This document shows positions 5,359 to 6,944 of a DNA stretch of 6,944 nt, one piece after another. The notes below the pieces were generated by a model. It saw only the letters and a list, made by a program, of their open reading frames with translations. It did not search any database and had not been told where the DNA came from. The stretch spans positions 1 to 6,944 of the forward strand of contig DAOVMB010000128.1 in the NCBI GenBank assembly GCA_030630905.1. Reading direction: 5' to 3'. Every line of letters begins with the position of its first letter. The stretch's first letter is position 1. The translations under genes were made by a program, and so were the position numbers. This stretch comes from Sedimentisphaerales bacterium. GTDB taxonomy: Bacteria > Planctomycetota > Phycisphaerae > Sedimentisphaerales > Anaerobacaceae.

Positions 5359-6944
5359 ATGGATCAGCAGTTGGACCAGATAGAACTGATCAGACGGGCT
5401 CAGTGCGGCGATAGGCAATGCCTGGGTCAGTTGGCTAAGCAGGCGAGAACACGCCTGTATACGTACGTTTACCGTCTGACTCAGCAGGATGATTTAGCCC
5501 AGGAAATTGTACAGGAAAGCTTGTTGGAGATGTGTAAGGTGATAGGCAAGTTAAAAAAAGCGGACCGATTTTGGCCCTGGCTGTACGGCATAGCCGTTAA
5601 CAAGCTCCGGCGTCATTATAGAACCGAGCAGACACAACGAAGGGTGGCGATTTCCAGTATAAAACGCAAGAACTCGCTGAAAGACCGGCAGGATGGACTG
5701 GAGAATCTCGTCAGCGAAGAATTGAAACATATAGTATCGGGGGCAATGAAAAAGCTAAGGACACGGCATAAGGCCGTCCTGGTAATGCGCTGCTATGACG
5801 AGATGCCCTACTCGGACATTGCCGAATCGATGGGATGCAGCGAATTTAGTTCTCGCATGCTGTTTTTGCGTGCGAAAAGGGCTTTGCAGCGTGAGCTTTC
5901 ACGCAACGGCTTCGGCAAGGCCTCTCTGCTAGCCGCCCTGGTGCTGTTCGGCAAGATGACAGCTCCAAGTGAAGCTGCTGCGGCACAAATTTCGGTCACG
6001 GCTGCTGCAACAAAGGTCGGTTTAATAGCGGGAATCGCCGGTATGGCGACTTCGAAAACGGTAATTGTATCGCTCACCGCGGCCGGCGCACTGACCGCCG
6101 GAACGGTGGTTATGAAATCAGGACCCTTGAATCAAGGCGCCGAAAGCCCCCACCCATCGCTGAGGAGTACACAGGATATCGGCCAGTTGGGCGAGAGTGG
6201 CAATCCTAACCAGGAGTTTTGGTACTATTTCCCGGAAGGTCCGGCGGAATCCATGATGCTAAGGGCCATATCGGGTTCGGTTGGCGACAAATCGTACTGG
6301 AAGGTGTTGCAAGACGACCATGCAAATTACTACTACAGCAATAATCGTCTCAACATTAATAACTACCGCATGTGGGACCGCGATCTCAGCGTGCAGAAGA
6401 TCCCGACGGACGACCCAAAAATGACCGAGTTTATCTGCCGGGTCGAGGGAAGTAAAAATACTATGGGGCATGTAGCACCCAGAGGTAAAGGCCTGCTGGT
6501 TGTTGCTACTCAGGGGCAAAAAAATGAAGAGAATCAGCCGTGGGTCACCCGTAATTACAACGTCCTTGAAGAAGATTACTTCCAGTCCGATTGGCCGGCC
6601 ACAGCAAAAACCTTCGACAACCGCGACCAGATGCATAAACGCGGCTGGACATACTTCAGAGTCACGGGCCAGGTAAACGGACAGAACGTTTCAGGCACCG
6701 GAAGAATACCGTTTATCAATCTGACCAGCAAACGATACGGCCCCTGGCTGAAACTGCAGGTTGGATCTCTGAGTATAGTCGATACATACAAGGAAGCTTA
6801 TATAAGCAAGCAGTATTCCGCCGAGGCGACAACATACAAGGGCGGCAGCTTCTTCAAGGGACTTTGCAGGCCCTGGATGGGACTGCATACAATCGATACG
6901 GTTCGCCGGGATGCCGCCGAACAGCGTATTTGGTTCGAGACCAG
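5359..6944 (+). CDS. ECF-type sigma factor fused to a membrane segment and large C-terminal domain (partial, 3' end missing)
   Basis: At least 528 residues, still open at the window edge. Residues 10-90 form sigma region 2 (DDLAQEIVQESLLEM at 44-58 and FWPWLYGIAVNKLRRHYR at 71-88, which recognises the -10 element). Residues 121-180 form region 4, with the helix-turn-helix YSDIAESMGCSEFSSRM (151-167) followed by LFLRAKRALQREL. Between them lies a basic linker (93-118). After a normal sigma end, hydrophobic stretches follow at 188-198, 219-231 and 234-252, the last being the best membrane helix. Residues 254-528 are polar, probably beta-rich and aromatic (FWYYFPEGP at 287-295, YWK, NYYY, GWTYFRVTGQVNGQ), and match no family I can name. 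Expected topology is sigma part inside and tail outside. An in-frame TAA at 5344-5346 makes 5359 the earliest ATG; AGGGG (5348-5352) lies 6 bases upstream. The sigma call is strong; the tail's role is unknown. Confidence 0.85.
   Translation, partial: MDQQLDQIELIRRAQCGDRQCLGQLAKQARTRLYTYVYRLTQQDDLAQEIVQESLLEMCKVIGKLKKADRFWPWLYGIAVNKLRRHYRTEQTQRRVAISSIKRKNSLKDRQDGLENLVSEELKHIVSGAMKKLRTRHKAVLVMRCYDEMPYSDIAESMGCSEFSSRMLFLRAKRALQRELSRNGFGKASLLAALVLFGKMTAPSEAAAAQISVTAAATKVGLIAGIAGMATSKTVIVSLTAAGALTAGTVVMKSGPLNQGAESPHPSLRSTQDIGQLGESGNPNQEFWYYFPEGPAESMMLRAISGSVGDKSYWKVLQDDHANYYYSNNRLNINNYRMWDRDLSVQKIPTDDPKMTEFICRVEGSKNTMGHVAPRGKGLLVVATQGQKNEENQPWVTRNYNVLEEDYFQSDWPATAKTFDNRDQMHKRGWTYFRVTGQVNGQNVSGTGRIPFINLTSKRYGPWLKLQVGSLSIVDTYKEAYISKQYSAEATTYKGGSFFKGLCRPWMGLHTIDTVRRDAAEQRIWFET

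Noticed and set aside
5276..5383. 35-codon frame starting at ATG 5276 and overlapping the sigma start
   Set aside because: It is out of frame with the sigma gene, has no good ribosome binding site, and its product resembles nothing recognisable; the sigma frame explains the overlap.

Overview
The window looks like chromosomal DNA from a Planctomycetota-type bacterium, most likely close to the Phycisphaerae/Sedimentisphaerales. This is inferred from three things: a sigma factor fused to a membrane segment and an outer domain, a uroporphyrinogen-decarboxylase-like protein outside haem synthesis, and AT-rich intergenic DNA carrying degenerate heptamer arrays. No rRNA, tRNA, CRISPR array, insertion sequence or phage gene was seen.

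Left part (1-3258, + strand): the last 37 codons of the NAD-dependent DNA ligase gene ligA are followed by a 116-base gap with a plausible promoter. A likely three-gene operon comes next: ribD (riboflavin deaminase/reductase), a uroporphyrinogen-decarboxylase-superfamily protein that overlaps ribD by 8 bases, and, 35 bases on, a WaaP/KdkA-type lipopolysaccharide-kinase-like protein with a GTG start. The three have no obvious shared pathway; tight packing is the main evidence for co-expression.

Middle (3304-4644, - strand): a complete threonine synthase gene (thrC, zinc-ribbon type), convergent with the kinase gene and separated from it by 45 bases. Its 5' leader contains an array of 7-base repeats and a 9-bp inverted repeat.

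Intergenic region (4645-5358, 714 bases): AT-rich DNA without a convincing protein gene. It holds two unrelated heptamer arrays, a 12-base direct repeat whose copies start exactly 100 bases apart, a GC hairpin with a T-rich tail, candidate promoters facing both ways, and a perfect 12-bp palindrome.

Right part (5359-6944, + strand): a long reading frame, open at the window edge. It starts as an ECF-type sigma factor (sigma2 and sigma4 regions), continues through a hydrophobic segment, and then runs on as at least 275 residues of aromatic-rich, probably extracytoplasmic sequence that I cannot assign to a family. A sigma factor fused to its own membrane anchor and outer domain is the most interesting element here: it may be a one-protein transmembrane signalling device, with sensing and transcription control in a single chain.
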